This document shows positions 23,801 to 36,247 of a stretch of DNA of 64,000 nucleotides, piece by piece. Position 1 is the stretch's first letter. Each line of letters starts with the position of its first letter. Under the pieces are notes generated by a model, which had not been told where the DNA came from, did not search any database, and saw only the letters and a list, made by a program, of their open reading frames with translations. Both the position numbers and the translations under genes were made by a program. The stretch covers positions 110,223 to 174,222 of the forward strand of contig JAOBSW010000627.1 in the NCBI GenBank assembly GCA_026214975.1, given 5' to 3'. Source of the DNA: Gentiana macrophylla. Its lineage: Eukaryota; Streptophyta; Magnoliopsida; Gentianales; Gentianaceae.

Positions 23801-25965
23801 GGAAATCTAAAGTTTATTAAATAGTTTATTTAACCTTTTGAATCGTATTCAAAACATTGACTATTTAATTAACCTTAAGCAATGATAGAATTAAGTCGAT
23901 ACTTAGATCTTATAATTTCGAAAACAACCTTTTCAAAATTCGATGTGGTCATTTTTATTCAACGTTTGAATTAATTGTCATCGTATGACTAAATGATCAT
24001 CTTGGATCGTATCCAATATATGATTAGTTCATTGAAACTTATTTCAAATGTTTTAATCATATCATGAGCTTCCGCTTTCATTAATAATTAAAGTCTCGGA
24101 GCACTGCATCAATTATGTAATCTCCTTGTCTCTAACTACTATAACGGGATTGCTCATATCATTGCTTATTTTAAAAGGATTAAAATTACTTAACCATACT
24201 TGAGAACGTTTCTCAAAAGGTAACAGTCATAATTTGGTTTTACTAATCGAGAAAAATATAAATATAAAGTTTGCTAAAACTACAGCATAAAATGAAAATA
24301 AAAGAGTGTTGTTGTTTATACACGCAAAATCAAAAATGGTCTTTTTGGTTTATGATTTTGCTCCCACTAGTCAACTACTTCCAATTGACTTTCAAGAATT
24401 TTTTTCAAAATTCTTTAGTGGCTGAGATCCCATCTAGTTACCTCGATTCCCGGCGGTGGTCGATCAACCAAGATAATTTTGATAGGTAGGTAACTCTTTA
24501 CCATTCACATCTCTATGTGATTCTCAGTGGTTGACTAGTCAACTCTTTGGCGATACACATCACTATGTGTTAGTCAACCCCTTGTCTCTAAAGTCGACGG
24601 CCCGACGGTGGCCAATCACCGAAAGACTCTAGTCAAGTCATAACCCAATATTCACGAGATCTCATACGATCATATCTCAATAACGACAATATACCCGAGG
24701 TAGGTCAACTCCCGGCGGTGGTCGATCAGTTGGATCCGAACACAGGCTCTTCACCGTCGTTATAATATTGGGAGACAATATTTCGACTTGATTTTTGTTG
24801 TGGAAGTATTTATGTAAATTAATTCACTTAATTAATTTTTAATTACGGTCTCATCAAATATATCTATCTCTATAGACATACATCCTACACATTCATCTAG
24901 ATCGTGCCTAGTCATGCATCTATCGTATCATATAAAATAAATACAAGCACAAAATAAATAAATGCGTAAAGTAACCGGTATGATCATGGACTTTTTCCCA
25001 GTGCGGTTTGAATACAACCGACGAAACCATGGTCACAATCTAAGGGTAGCTGCAACCGCCAATAGGATCTTTAATGCGCCATCTCGAATGAGATCTTTAT
25101 TCTTTTGGTCTCCATCTTCTGCTCCATTCTTGTTACATTTAATTCTATCTAATAAAATAAATATACCCGCCGCACACGGGGGGAGCCAATGGGAATGAGA
25201 TAAATGCAGAAAATAAACTAGGTCACGTTCTTCATAACGGCCTAGGACAATTTTTAAACCAACAGAAAAATTAAATCATTCACATCTATCCTATCGGTCG
25301 AGTCCATGATCAATCGGGGTCCATATAATCATATTATATCTACTATATCTAATCCATACAATAAAATCTTATGAAAGAGATAAAATTAAAATTTAACTAC
25401 TTGCGTCTTAATTAATCAATTAACATTTAATCTATTAAATAATTTTATCCAATCAATTAACTAATTAACATTTAATTAATTAAATGATTTTAATCGAAAT
25501 AAAATTAACGATTAATTTTAAACGATTTAATTTTAATTAATTAGAACTATTCTAAAATTAAATTAAAATTAAATCTCTCTTTTGTTTCTTTCCTTTTGAT
25601 TCGTAATCAAAAGGGATGTCGTTGGTTTCCTAAACCATGACACGACTAAACAACGAGATATCTATGCACAATAAATATCACGGGACGAAAAAGTCGAGCA
25701 CATTGAATTAACGAAGAGTGGGTTCACCGAGAATCCATCACTCAACCTCGACTTAACGTATCGTGATTTGAATCTTGCATCTATCGACTAATCACAACTA
25801 TGAACTACATTGAAACATAAAATACACATAACAAAATAATTTCTTTTCGTGTATCTTTTTACGAATCAAAATATATCATCTTTTAATTACGTGATTTAAA
25901 TGATAAAATTAACTACGCAAAAAAACACGCTTATTACTTAAGCTCGAAGCTCGCTCCGATACCAC
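20877..25965 (-). pseudogene. internal region of copia element with shattered pol
   Basis: On the minus strand, short copia pol blocks appear in the expected order but in shifting frames. FVSKHAVF followed by LEEVFLPKE (about 22480-22530) matches the region between integrase and RT. IKSELDSISDNQVANLV (about 22165-22225) and RSIYGLKQVSLRRF (about 21890-21925) are RT motifs. A decayed SGSV block follows near 21810. A polypurine tract (AAGTGGGAGAT on the minus strand, 20877-20887) borders the 3' LTR. The 22700-25950 half, where gag, protease and integrase should be, gave me nothing recognisable. There is no usable frame, so any movement would need proteins from elsewhere. Confidence 0.75.
25953..25964 (-). 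other. copia primer-binding site
   Basis: The minus strand reads TGGTATCGGAGC, one base off the TGGTATCAGAGC complementary to initiator Met-tRNA, one base from the LTR end. It sets the element's orientation. Confidence 0.85.
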
Positions 25966-26688
25966 TGTTAGGAAATCTACGCGGGAACGCAGCGGAATTT
26001 AAAATTTTGATTTCCTTTTACCCAAGATCGACTTCGTTTAAGCAATAAACGAATAAACTAAAGACGGCGGTTACCTTGGTTGATATAAAATATCGACGCT
26101 TTGACCGTCTATGGAGAGTAGTTCAGCATGGAGCCGCCCAAGTGTTCGGCCTCTACCGCTAGTCCACACGAACAGCCCGCCGGAATCTCATCATGGATTG
26201 CTATTGGAAAACTCCGGTTGCTAGACCGGCCCTTTTCCCTCCCTCACAAACTCACTATAGGAAGCCCCCTCTTTCTTACACAAGAACTATGAGTTCTTGC
26301 AATTTTTTCACAAGAACAATTGCTCTTGGAAGAATGGTGTGCTAAAGAGCTTGACACCCACCTCTTATTTATAGTGTAGGGGGCGCCCCATCTAGAGTGT
26401 GGAGAAGAAAACATTTTCCCAATAAAATAAGGAAAATATAATTGATTGATTTATCTCATTTATTATAATATCTCATATCAAATAAATCAGGATATCATCA
26501 ATATCTCATATTGAATATTCCCAAGATATTGTCAAAATCTAATATTGACAATATTTATCTTTTATTATATTACCATAAATCAATTTACACATGTGTATAT
26601 ATCACATATATATAACACATATAAATCTATTAATATATATACCAAAGATAATGCAAATCAATTTGCATTCAGCACACACGCATGCATT

Positions 26689-26760
<72 letters not shown>

Positions 26761-28034
26761 TTATTTATTAATATCTAATATTAATAATAGTGTAATACCA
26801 TTAATTAAATTCAGATAATCAAAGTGTATCTTATACACATTAAATGTGGCGCCCCTTTGACCAACAAATTGGCTTCCGAATATTCTTTAATTAATATAAT
26901 ATTATTAATATCTTGTATTTAATTTATTCATAATAAATAAATACCACCATATTAATTTACCACTATAACCTTTATAGTCTCGAGATAAACTTTCCTTATT
27001 TGGTTATCTACTATAACCACATTTTAATCCGACTAGATGTTCATATGTGTGTGACCCGATAGGCTTTGAATATGTTGGCCGTAGACACAAAGTGCAAATT
27101 ACTTAAAATGCCCTTCATGCCTAACGATCACGGGATAGCGTCACAGCAACACACCGTGACCCCAATCATCGGAAGAGTCAAATGCAATGACTACTACCTT
27201 TCATGTGAAACAGTTACCGTGTAACTTACAATCCTATCGCTGTAATAATATCCATACGGTCGTTAGTTGAGTGTCAAAACATCAACGACCGTATCTTATA
27301 ATCTGGATATCAAGCTCTCTCGAAGTAACTCATTTACTCCCACTTTGCAAAGATTCACGAGAGTAAGACATTCCTTATAAGAAGGCCATTTCGGATATTC
27401 GATCCCAATCATAGGATACGCGATTCCCGGACGACCAATCATGTATACTCCGCATGCTTCAGTATCATACCCAATCACTACCGCATGATCGCCCCGTGGC
27501 TAGGGGAAACCTCAATAGTGTCAAAGCATGACAATCCACACCGTGATGCCATGAAGACTCCGGTCAAAAGGATAATTACACAACCGCCACATAGTGTGAC
27601 ACTTATCCGTGTAAGTGGGTCAGTCTAACGTACGCATTCTCTAATACACGTCCACGTACAGTCCAAGTGTCTCTACACTTCGATAGACGAGATCTATCCC
27701 TGCCCCTAAAGACAGAAGACATCTAATACGTGCTAGTTTGTTTATACTATGAATGCCCTGTTTAATAGTACATCAGCCTAGAGACATTTAAGTATCAAAC
27801 TTATTAAAGTGATTAGAGATCTCATCAATCATAATCGCCTATCATGGTTTCTCTATCACAGTTTAATACTAAGGACGTTATCATATAACAATTCATAATT
27901 GGTTCTTTAAAAGAACAGATATATGACAACATAAAAGCCATTTAATATATGTATAAACATAAAGAAATAGTAGAAATGATCAGACCCGGTCGGATCCGGT
28001 CCAACCCGATTGGGTTTAGGACACTATTTCAACA
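25966..28034 (-). repeat. 5' LTR of the 9.2 kb copia element
   Basis: 2069 bases, same ends as the partner at 18828-20876. Its (TA)n tract is longer (26692-26756 against 19557-19601), which accounts for much of the length difference. Confidence 0.93.
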
Positions 28035-29522
28035 AGACTGAGCCACTTACATTAAGTGTCGCACTATGTGGCAGTTGTGTAATTATCCTTTAGACCGGAG
28101 TCTTCATGGCACCACGGTGTAGATTGTCATGCTTTGACACTATTGAGGTTTCCCCTAGCCACGGGACGATCATGCGGTAGTGATTGGATGTGATACTGAA
28201 GCATGCGGAGTATACATGTTTGGTCGTCTGGGAATCGCGTACCCTATCAGTAGGGGTGAATATCCGAAAGAGCCTTCTTATAAGGAATGTCATACTCTCG
28301 TGAATCTTTGCAAAGTGGAAGTAAATGAGTTACTTCGAGAGAGCATGATATCCAGATTATAAGATACGATCGTTAATGTTTTGACACTCGACTAACGACT
28401 GTATGGATATTATTACAACGATAAGATTGTAATTTACACGGTAACTATTTCACATGAAAGGTAGTATTCATTGCATTTGACTCTTCCGATTATTGGGGGT
28501 CACGGTGTGTTGCTATACGCTATCCCGTGATCGTTAGGCATGAAGGGCATTTTCGTAATTTGCACTTTGTTTCTACGGCCAACATATCCGGAAGCCTATC
28601 AGGTCACACACATATGAACATCTAGCCGGATTAAAATATGGTTATAGATGATAACCAAATAAGAAAAGTTTTATCTCACGACTATAAAGGTTATAGTGAT
28701 AAATTAATATGGTGGTATTTATTTATTATGTAAATATAATACAAGATATTAATTATGTTGATTAACTAAATATATATATATTATATATATACATGTGGCC
28801 AAACACGTGAATTTGGCTAAATAAATTGGCGCCATCTTTTGTGTATATAATACATTTGGTTTGTGCAATTTAATTAATAAGATTATTATAATATTAATAT
28901 TAGATATTAATAACTATAGATTTACATACATGTGTAAATTGATTTATGGTAATAAGATAAATATAGTCAATATAAGATATTGACAATATATTGGAAATAT
29001 ATATTTAATATAAGATATTGAATATTAATGAGATAAATCAATCAAAGATATTTTCCTTATTTTATTAGGAAAATGTTTTCTTTCTCCCCAATCTACTAGG
29101 AAGCTAATCTCATTCAGATTGGGAATCACAAGGGGCGCACCACACTCTATTTAAAGGAGGGGTTGGCTAGCTCTTTTGTACATCATAATTCCAAAAGCTA
29201 ATAGTTCTTGTGAAAAATAGAGAGCTCTTAGGAGAGATTTTGAGAGAGAGAGAAAAGGCCGGTCTAGCAGCCGGATTTTTCTGGTAGCAATCCAATGGTG
29301 GATTCCGGCGGGTTGTTCGTGTGGATTAGCGGTAGAGGCCGAACGCTTGGGCGGCTCCATGTAGAACTACTCTCCTTAGACGGTCAAAGCGTCGATCTTT
29401 TAGATCAAGCAAGGTAACCACCGTCTACTAGCTTGTTTGTTTATTGCTTAAACGAAGTTGATCTTAGGTCGATAGGAAATAAATTTTGAATTCCGCTGCG
29501 TTCCCGCATGAATTTTCTAACA

Positions 29523-30410
29523 CAAACCCGCGACACATAAACCAGCTGATTTTCTAAGATAGCACTGCACCGCGCCTTCCAGTTATGCCGCATCAATCAA
29601 GCAACATCTGCCACCTCATCCTATGATAACCTACCCGTGAATCGAAAAAGCCCCTAAAGTCTGCCGCTCGCTGCTGGCGCACCACCGCTCCGAATGGCTA
29701 TTGCTCCCACACCTTAGCTGCCAACTCGCACGCCACGAGAGCATGTGCTAGAGACTCATCCGCTAACCCACACGCCAAACACACGCCAGTCCTTAGATTA
29801 CTCCTGGCTAGATTCTTGCAACGGGCGGCGACAATCATGTAAACATCGCCAATGAAAGTGTTGGATGCGCGGCTGGATAGCACCCGCCCAACACTGTCGC
29901 CAAACTCTATCCGGTCCACTGGAGGACGAGGCTCACGAGCCTAAGACCCCTTCTTGGTACAAAGAAACTGCAAGGGAATAGCATGTCTTGACCGTGTATG
30001 TGCCTTGCCGCTCATAATGCCAAATGCGTCTATATGTATGATGGCCAAGCGCAACCGGAGTATTTAAGATCGCATCGTTTTCTCAGGGGTGGAAGACCTC
30101 TCGCACTAGTGGGGCATTCCACGTGCTCGTATCGGGTAGGAGCAAGTCCGCCACCTTGAAAATCGGAGGGAGTGCGTGACTCACAAAGGGTATACAGAAA
30201 GACGGCGGAAGGCTAGTCCAAGCATTATGAAAGACAAAAATAGAGGATCCATCCCCACTCTCCAGCGCAAGTCATTTAGCAGGAAATCACGACCCTCCAA
30301 CACACTCCGCCATGAGAAGGATGGCCTCGAGGTCCTCCAACTCGCCCAAGTTCTTCGGCAAGCAGCAAGTCTCCCAATTTATTTTAGTGTATATATAGTC
30401 AGACACTAAA
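29523..30410 (-). pseudogene. LINE remnant: RT C-terminal region and zinc-knuckle (zf-RVT)
   Basis: Read on the minus strand from about 30380. Visible are DFLLNDLRWRVG and DGSSIFVFHNAWTSLP, then KVADLLLPDTSTWNAPLVRE, then IWHYERQGTYTVKTCYSL. After these comes the zf-RVT block with CLACGLADESLAHALVAC followed by AAKVWEQ. This is the order found downstream of RT in plant LINEs. Stops occur after EVFHP and elsewhere, and the blocks are in more than one frame. The RNase H-like continuation lies on the other side of the solo LTR at 18116-18415. The RT catalytic core is not present here. Confidence 0.82.
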
Positions 30411-31340
30411 GTATCATTTTCTTTATACTTTTTCCTTTGAAATTCATTTTTCCTTGACGGAATATTAGACTAGAATGTAGGAAGTTTTCTTAATATAATT
30501 TTAGTCAAAAAAAAAAAAAAAAAAAGGAAAAAGATACAATGAATGCAATAAGAATTGAGATCACACATCCCATCGCCTACTCACACCTTACGCAATCTCA
30601 CGATAGCCCACATTATCCTCACAACTGAGACTCATTGTATCTTTATCATCCACTCTATACTTGTACCTTAGTTTATCTAGCCTGGTCAGATTATTTAATT
30701 GATTGCTCCAATTTCACTAACAAGATTACTGCATTGGTTGTAATATAGGTTAATGAGAGCAAGGTCGATCATATGTAGACAACAACTAGTTGAGCACCAA
30801 CGTACCTAACTCGTTTAATTCGGGCAAAGTCGTAAATAACTAGAGTTTATCTAAGTCAATTGCTGAAGAAACTACTTCTAAACGATTTATTAAAGAGACA
30901 TAAACACAAGACAAGAAAGTAATTCAAGTGATGTTTTGAAGATCACTTATCCCGCACGATTGAATCTAAGCAGGTGGCCTCTCAAGCGTTCTAAATTCCG
31001 TATCATTTGAAACAAGCCAGTTCTGTTGATTTAACATACATTTAACCCTTTAAATTGTTGGATTTCCTTAAAAATAAACCGCCTGAGAAATCAAATTTTT
31101 ACTTGGTGGTCGTGTTATTCTCTTTCCTACACCTATCGCATTCATGTATAGAATCTTGCATTAATTGGTCCTTTTTTACACCAGCATTAAAACAAATAAC
31201 AATACTCAATTCAAAAGAGAGTAACAAATGCTATAATACTTCATTTCAACACAAGATTCAAATCAATAGTCTCTACATTTCACTTTCTCTTGAATAGGTA
31301 AAGATTTAGCCTACCATTATCATGAAGCCTGCACAATTGT
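30411..31340. other. intergenic DNA 3' of the AAE1-like gene
   Basis: No gene recognised. A poly-A run of about 18 bases lies at 30508-30525. The 3' untranslated region of the minus-strand AAE1-like gene must lie in the right part of this stretch; I cannot place a single polyadenylation site with confidence. Confidence 0.5.
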
Positions 31341-33637
31341 CTAAAGTTTGCTGATCCTTGAAACGCTTCCCATGGCTTTCGCCTTCTCCCTCAAAATGAA
31401 TTTCTGTACTTTTCCTGTTGAAGTTTTGGGCAATTCTTCAAAAACAACTGTCTTGGGAGCCATGTAATGAGGTAAACGATCACGACAATATTTGATTATT
31501 CCATCACCACTTGCATTACAACCATCTTTCAATTTAATGAAGGCACAAGGTGTTTCTCCCCAATGATCATCCGGTCTTCCAACAACAGCAGCCTCAAGAA
31601 TCGCCGGATGACTGAAAAGCACCGACTCAACTTCAATCGTGCTTATGTTCTCTCCCCCTGAAATGATTATATCCTTTGAGCGGTCTTTTAGTTCTATATA
31701 ACCATCCGGGTGTTTCACCGCCAAGTCCCCGCTATGAAACCAACCGTCTTTAAAAGCATCTTCGGTTGCTTCAACGTTCTTCAAGTATCCGTTCATTATA
31801 GTGTTCCCCCTGAACATTACTTCGCCTATCGTTTTTGCTTCTGCTGGTATACTCTTCATTGTTGCAGGATCTTTAACATCAACTTCTTCCAAACAAACAT
31901 GTTGCACTCCTTGTCTGGCCTGTATCTTTGCCTGCTCATCACGTGGCAAGACATTCCATTCCGGCTTCCAACAACAAACTGTTGCAGGACCGTATGTTTC
32001 GGTAAGTCCATACGAGTGAGTAACCACAAATCCAAGCTCCTGCATCTTAAAAAGAACATGTGGAGGAGGTGGAGCGCCACCTGTTGCCACAAATACCTTT
32101 CCAGGAAGTGGCTTACGGTCGCTAACAAGGGCATTTACTAACATATTAAGAACTGTAGGTGCACCCCCCATTTGTGTGACTTGATGCTGGAATATGTTAT
32201 CAAAAATACCTTTTGCTGTAACATTTCTAAGACAGATATTGGTACCACCCTGAGCCGCAACAACCCAAGCATGGCACCACCCGTTGCAGTGAAACATAGG
32301 AACCGTCCATAAATATACAGGCATTGATGTCATTTCATTTAATAGAATAGAAGCCAGAGAGTTAAGATAGGCACCTCTATGACTGTAAATAACACCTTTG
32401 GGGCTTGAAGTTGTCCCCGAAGTGTAGTTGAGTGAGATGGGCTCAAATTCGTCCTTTGGCCGCACAATCTGAAAATCAGGCTTACCGGAAGCTAGAAAGG
32501 ACTCGTATTCTTGAAGATGGCTAGGCGCAGAAGATGGCTTATCATAGCTAGAAATCACAATTAAATGAGGCATCTTTGTGGTTGTCTTGGCTAGAATGTC
32601 CAGCGCCCCTCTAGCTATGTCAAGGAATTGATGATCTACAAATATAACTTTTGCTTCTGAATGTTTCAGCAGTGTAGACACCATTGAAGAATCATGGCGT
32701 ATGTTCAGTGTACAGAGAACTGCCCCGGCCATTGGAACTCCAAAGTGTAGCTCGTACATTGCGTTAACATTCGGAGCCAACGCTGCAACCTGCACTATAC
32801 ACGACACTCAAACATGAGTACACTGCTCTAGAAGGAAGCTAAAAGAAACATTATTTACAGATATTCAGTGTTCAATATGTATCTTCATTTCAGATCAGTG
32901 TTCTAAAAAACGCTCTAGGCAACCTCCGTTCGACTCGATTATGCCTTAGGCGGTCATATCTAGGCGGGTTTCTAGACGATCCTAGGCGATCGATTTATGT
33001 TGGACAAGCATTGTATTATTTAAAATATTAAAAAAACTAAAAAAAACACCTAGGTGCCTGATCGCCCCACCGCCGCCTAGCATCTTTTAGAACACTGTTT
33101 CACATTGCAATTTTTAGTACAGAAAAAACTACAAACAGGTAAAGGACACGACAGCGAAAAATCCGGACTCCCTAAATAGCAGTAACTAACAAAATCCGCT
33201 GTTCTTTTGCCCTACAATATGAATGCCATGTGAATCAGAGCATCCAATAAGCGGTTTAAAAAGCAAACAGTAACAAAATCCGCTGTTCTTTTGCCCTACA
33301 ATAAGCGGTTTAAAAAGCAAACAAAATTCTTCTTCAAAACTATAACAAACAACATATAAGAATACGAAGGATCATTATGAGCAGGTAACAAGGAATTAAG
33401 ACCCATCAGATCAGAGATAGGACTGGAACTTTAGCTTACCACATCGCCGCGAGAAATTCCGAGCTGATTGAGAGCAGAAGCAAGTCTGATGCATCGATCA
33501 AGAGTCTGACTCCATGTAAACTTGACATTCCCATCCACCACCGAAACTCTGTCTCTGTACACAATCGCTGACCGCTCCAGAAAGCTAATAGGAGTGAGTG
33601 GAATGTAGTTTGCAGAGCATTTAACACTGCCCTCCAT
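31341..33637 (-). CDS. AAE1: AAE1-like peroxisomal acyl-activating enzyme
   Basis: Two exons: 33637-33440 (66 codons, ATG at 33637) and 32789-31341, joined by a GTAAGC...TGCAG intron. The joined protein is 548 residues, close to the roughly 550 of plant AAE1-type enzymes. It activates a carboxylic acid as acyl-AMP and then forms the CoA thioester. Motifs: P-loop [11 protein letters not shown] (residues 188-198), YGLTETYGP, the hinge region [33 protein letters not shown], and the C-terminal catalytic Lys in [10 protein letters not shown]. The last three residues are SKL, a peroxisomal targeting signal. The N-terminus [20 protein letters not shown] resembles Arabidopsis AAE1, which is why I use the symbol. 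The natural substrate is not known from sequence. No disabling change is visible. The intron carries a hAT MITE. Confidence 0.93.
32896..33097. mobile_element. hAT-type MITE in the AAE1-like intron
   Basis: 202 bases with terminal inverted repeats: CAGTGTTCTAAAAAACGCT at the left and the complement of CAGTGTTCTAAAAGATGCT at the right. It is flanked by 8-base target duplications TTTCAGAT (32888-32895) and TTTCACAT (33098-33105), one mismatch. The interior is rich in CTAGGCG-type inverted motifs. No coding capacity. The 8-base duplication and CAGTG end point to the hAT superfamily. Confidence 0.88.
33185..33325. repeat. short direct duplication in the AAE1-like intron
   Basis: The string AAAATCCGCTGTTCTTTTGC followed by CCTACAAT occurs at about 33190 and again at about 33273. 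AATAAGCGGTTTAAAAAGCA occurs at about 33246 and 33301. It is a local interleaved duplication of roughly 55-85 bases inside the intron. Confidence 0.8.
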
Positions 33638-35263
33638 TAGTAATATATCAAAGGAATAATCAATTCACCTCCAAAAGTGAGTGGATTCGAATCAATCAAC
33701 CAGACCAGAAGCCAAGCATATAAAAGGGAACAGAGAAGGGACTGTGCCAAATTGCCAATCCTGATGAGGAGTTTCTTGGATGATTATCTGCAAAAGGTGT
33801 TTGTTTCTTAACCACATATGGGGGTTCTTCTTAATCAGGAAAAATAGTGCAATGCTGTCATTTTTATTTTCTGATGAATCTTGGAACCTTGCGGAAATGA
33901 GAAAACAAATGAGATTCGGAATCATTGTCGTCCAATCTCTCGTGGATGGCCGGCCTTATGCTAAGGCTCGCGAGATCCGGGTCTTAAACTCAACGGTGTC
34001 GGATGGCTCAATGATACATGTTTCTTTAATAGAAAAAAAAATCTAATTGATAAAGGCTACAATAAAAAATTTTACCCAAAAATAAAAAAGACATACAAAC
34101 AAGTTTTATTAATTTTTTTGTATTACTGGATGTTAAAAGCGCGATAAGTGTTGGAAAAATGTAAGACTTAGGATTTGGAGAAATTTAAACTCAAGGCATG
34201 TTAATCGTTGTCTTTTAAGAGATGTTTCGTTCCACACGATTTGTCACTAAGGGATCAAATGAAAATCTCTTTTCGAGATCTGATAGGGTGTTTGATTCAA
34301 GCAATGACTTGTTTGAATCAAACCAGAGGACACTCAAAGTTTTTTACGATGATGTTGTCAAACTTATGAATTTTCGTCTGCATACTTATCGCTTTTATAG
34401 GTTGCAAGTGACCACATAAACGAATGGAGATCTTTCATTGCATGAAAAGGTAGGGTTATCATTTATTCGCGGATGAAATCACGCAACCTTATATGAAAGG
34501 TAAATACATATCGATTCGAAAATGCAGTCGAACCCGTTTCGTTGCGATAACATTAATTCGTGACTGCAAATTTCGTATGCAAACGGTAACCAAAATATTT
34601 ATTTTTGAAAAATATCTAACAACAAAAAGTATGTTAAAAAAAATTTCAATAAATTAAATGGCGGTCGGGATTTCTGTAAAGCGATAAAAAGCGAGGGCCG
34701 GCCTTGCACTCGTGTAAATTATTGCTGGGGATTAAGATCAACTTGTACATGGTCCCCTTTGCGCGCCAAGATTGCATTTCAGGTCTAATCGAGCCAAGCC
34801 GAATCAATAGTCTTTGGGGTTTGATTAAAAAAATAAAGCCTTGAAATTCGGTTCGAACACGATCGAGCCATTGAAAGGCAGAACAAACTTGAAGTATTTG
34901 ATATTACTCAACTTGGGTCGAATATTTCGTTTCAAAATTCATTATTTTTTTTTATACAAAATGAGAAGATCAAACTCGACTCGACTAATAATTAAATTTT
35001 TTTTGAAATGTGACTCGACTAATAATTAATAATTTAAAATATTTAATATACATCGATTATCTCACGAGCTATTCGATTATTATATTTCGAAGCTCGAGAT
35101 CGGCTTGGTTAAATGTTCGAATAACTCAACTCGAGTTCAAACTCAAAATAAACAAAATCGAGTCAAACTATTTTCTGAGTCGAGTTTACAACCTTAGTCT
35201 CACTAAACTAAGGTCTTATTTTGGTAAAAAAAAAAAAATTGAGTTGGCAAATAAACTTGTCTT
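33638..35263. other. intergenic DNA, promoter side of the AAE1-like gene
   Basis: No gene recognised. The 5' untranslated region and promoter of the minus-strand AAE1-like gene lie at the left edge. Between about 34780 and 35190 there are Gly/Arg-unrelated short motifs such as GCTCGAGATCGGCTTGG and CAACTCGAGTTCAAACTC, reminiscent of decayed plant repeats, but I cannot assign a family. Confidence 0.45.
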
Positions 35264-35268
35264 TTAAC

Positions 35269-35902
35269 TGATGTGTCTAAATCATACTTCGGTTCGCGGA
35301 TCCTTATTCAGGTCTGACCTGCCACCGACATTAGAGGATAAGGCCACCGGCCATTACAGCCCGCGAGCTCGCAAGCCAAATTAGAGCCGCGAGCCTTTGG
35401 ATCAGTTCCAAGTCCTCAACCTTATGCGACGACAAAAGGGATTAAGGGGCCGACACGCGATCTCATTCGATAAACGGGTCCGCCAGTGACCTCGACCATA
35501 ACATTTAGAGGAACTACCTCAAGTTCGGCGAGACAATTATATAAAGAGTACATGAATCAGCGAGGCCATCAGGAGCGCGACCTACCGGCTCCACTATGAG
35601 CCCGCTGCTGTAGCTAAAATATCTATTATACACTGTATGTCCTTATTTGTAAATAAACCGACTTCAGTCGGTGGCTCTCCCTATAAATAGGGGAGCTATG
35701 TAACTTCATGAAATGATGGACAAAATGATATAAAACAAGTGGCAAAGCCAAATTGTCCCTTTTCTCTTCTGAGAAAGCACCACCGCCGGAGTCCATTGCC
35801 GCCACCGGGCACCACCGGCTAACACCACTTTTATACACTTTTATAGCCAGATATCTTACATACAAACACCGCTAAAAAACCGAGATGATTTCGACTTAAT
35901 CA
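35269..35902 (+). repeat. 5' LTR of the non-autonomous element
   Basis: 634 bases. Contains a likely TATA box in CCCTATAAATAGGGG (about 35680). It matches the LTR at 38711-39341 along its whole length with scattered differences. Confidence 0.9.
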
Positions 35903-36028
35903 GTTGGCTCCGTTACCGGGAAACTCGACATTTTCGTCACCTTTCCGGCCAGATCTAAAATTTCCGGCCATTTTTCAACAAAATTTTCATCAAGATCTTC
36001 ATCTAGATCTACAAGATCTCCATAAAAA

Positions 36029-36247
36029 ATGGATCAACACTCTAAGGATAACAAGAGGCTGAATTTCTCCTGGCTTGTTTGCTGCACCAAAGGTGGCATT
36101 CTGGACGCCGTAGCTTCTTCAAAGTCTTCACCGTCGGACTCCGGCCAGTCACCAGAAAATGGGGAAGAAAAGCAGGCGCGGCCCTCTGATTCGGAGGTCA
36201 TCAAAACTCAAGAAAACATGGATGGAAAGCTATGCCGTTCATCGTAG
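36029..36247 (+). CDS. short ORF of unknown function inside the non-autonomous element
   Basis: 72 residues starting MDQHSKDNKRLNFSWLVCC, then a Ser/Pro/Glu-rich acidic tail (SPSDSGQSPENGEEKQARPS). It is the first ATG frame after the primer-binding site, about 120 bases inside the element, where a gag start would lie. I recognise no domain. It could be a residual gag N-terminus or chance. Confidence 0.3.
   Translation: MDQHSKDNKRLNFSWLVCCTKGGILDAVASSKSSPSDSGQSPENGEEKQARPSDSEVIKTQENMDGKLCRSS

Larger units (their letters stand above)
18828..28034 (-). mobile_element. full-length, decayed Ty1/copia element, 9.2 kb, minus strand
   Basis: Two near-identical LTRs (18828-20876 and 25966-28034) start TGTTAGGAAATC and end CACTATTTCAACA on the plus strand. 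They flank about 5.1 kb of internal DNA and are bordered by a perfect 5-base target duplication AGACT (18823-18827 and 28035-28039). The minus orientation follows from the primer-binding site (complement at 25953-25964) and the polypurine tract next to the other LTR. Internal pol is present only as broken fragments. The element inserted into an older LTR of its own family, in opposite orientation. Confidence 0.93.
18411..29527 (+). mobile_element. solo LTR (plus), split by a same-family copia element
   Basis: A plus-oriented LTR starts TGTTGGAATAGTGTC at 18416 and runs to 18827, then resumes at 28040 and ends ATTTTCTAACA at 29522. Its flanks carry the 5-base target duplication CAAAC (18411-18415 and 29523-29527). 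Total LTR length is about 1.9 kb. It is the reverse complement of the LTRs at 18828-20876 and 25966-28034, with clear divergence. No internal region or partner LTR is present, so it is a solo LTR left by LTR-LTR recombination. It sits in the LINE remnant. Confidence 0.88.

Noticed and set aside
34222..34419. 65-residue ATG frame in the spacer upstream of the AAE1-like gene
   Set aside because: No motif, low-complexity surroundings and no splice or promoter context; chance is enough.
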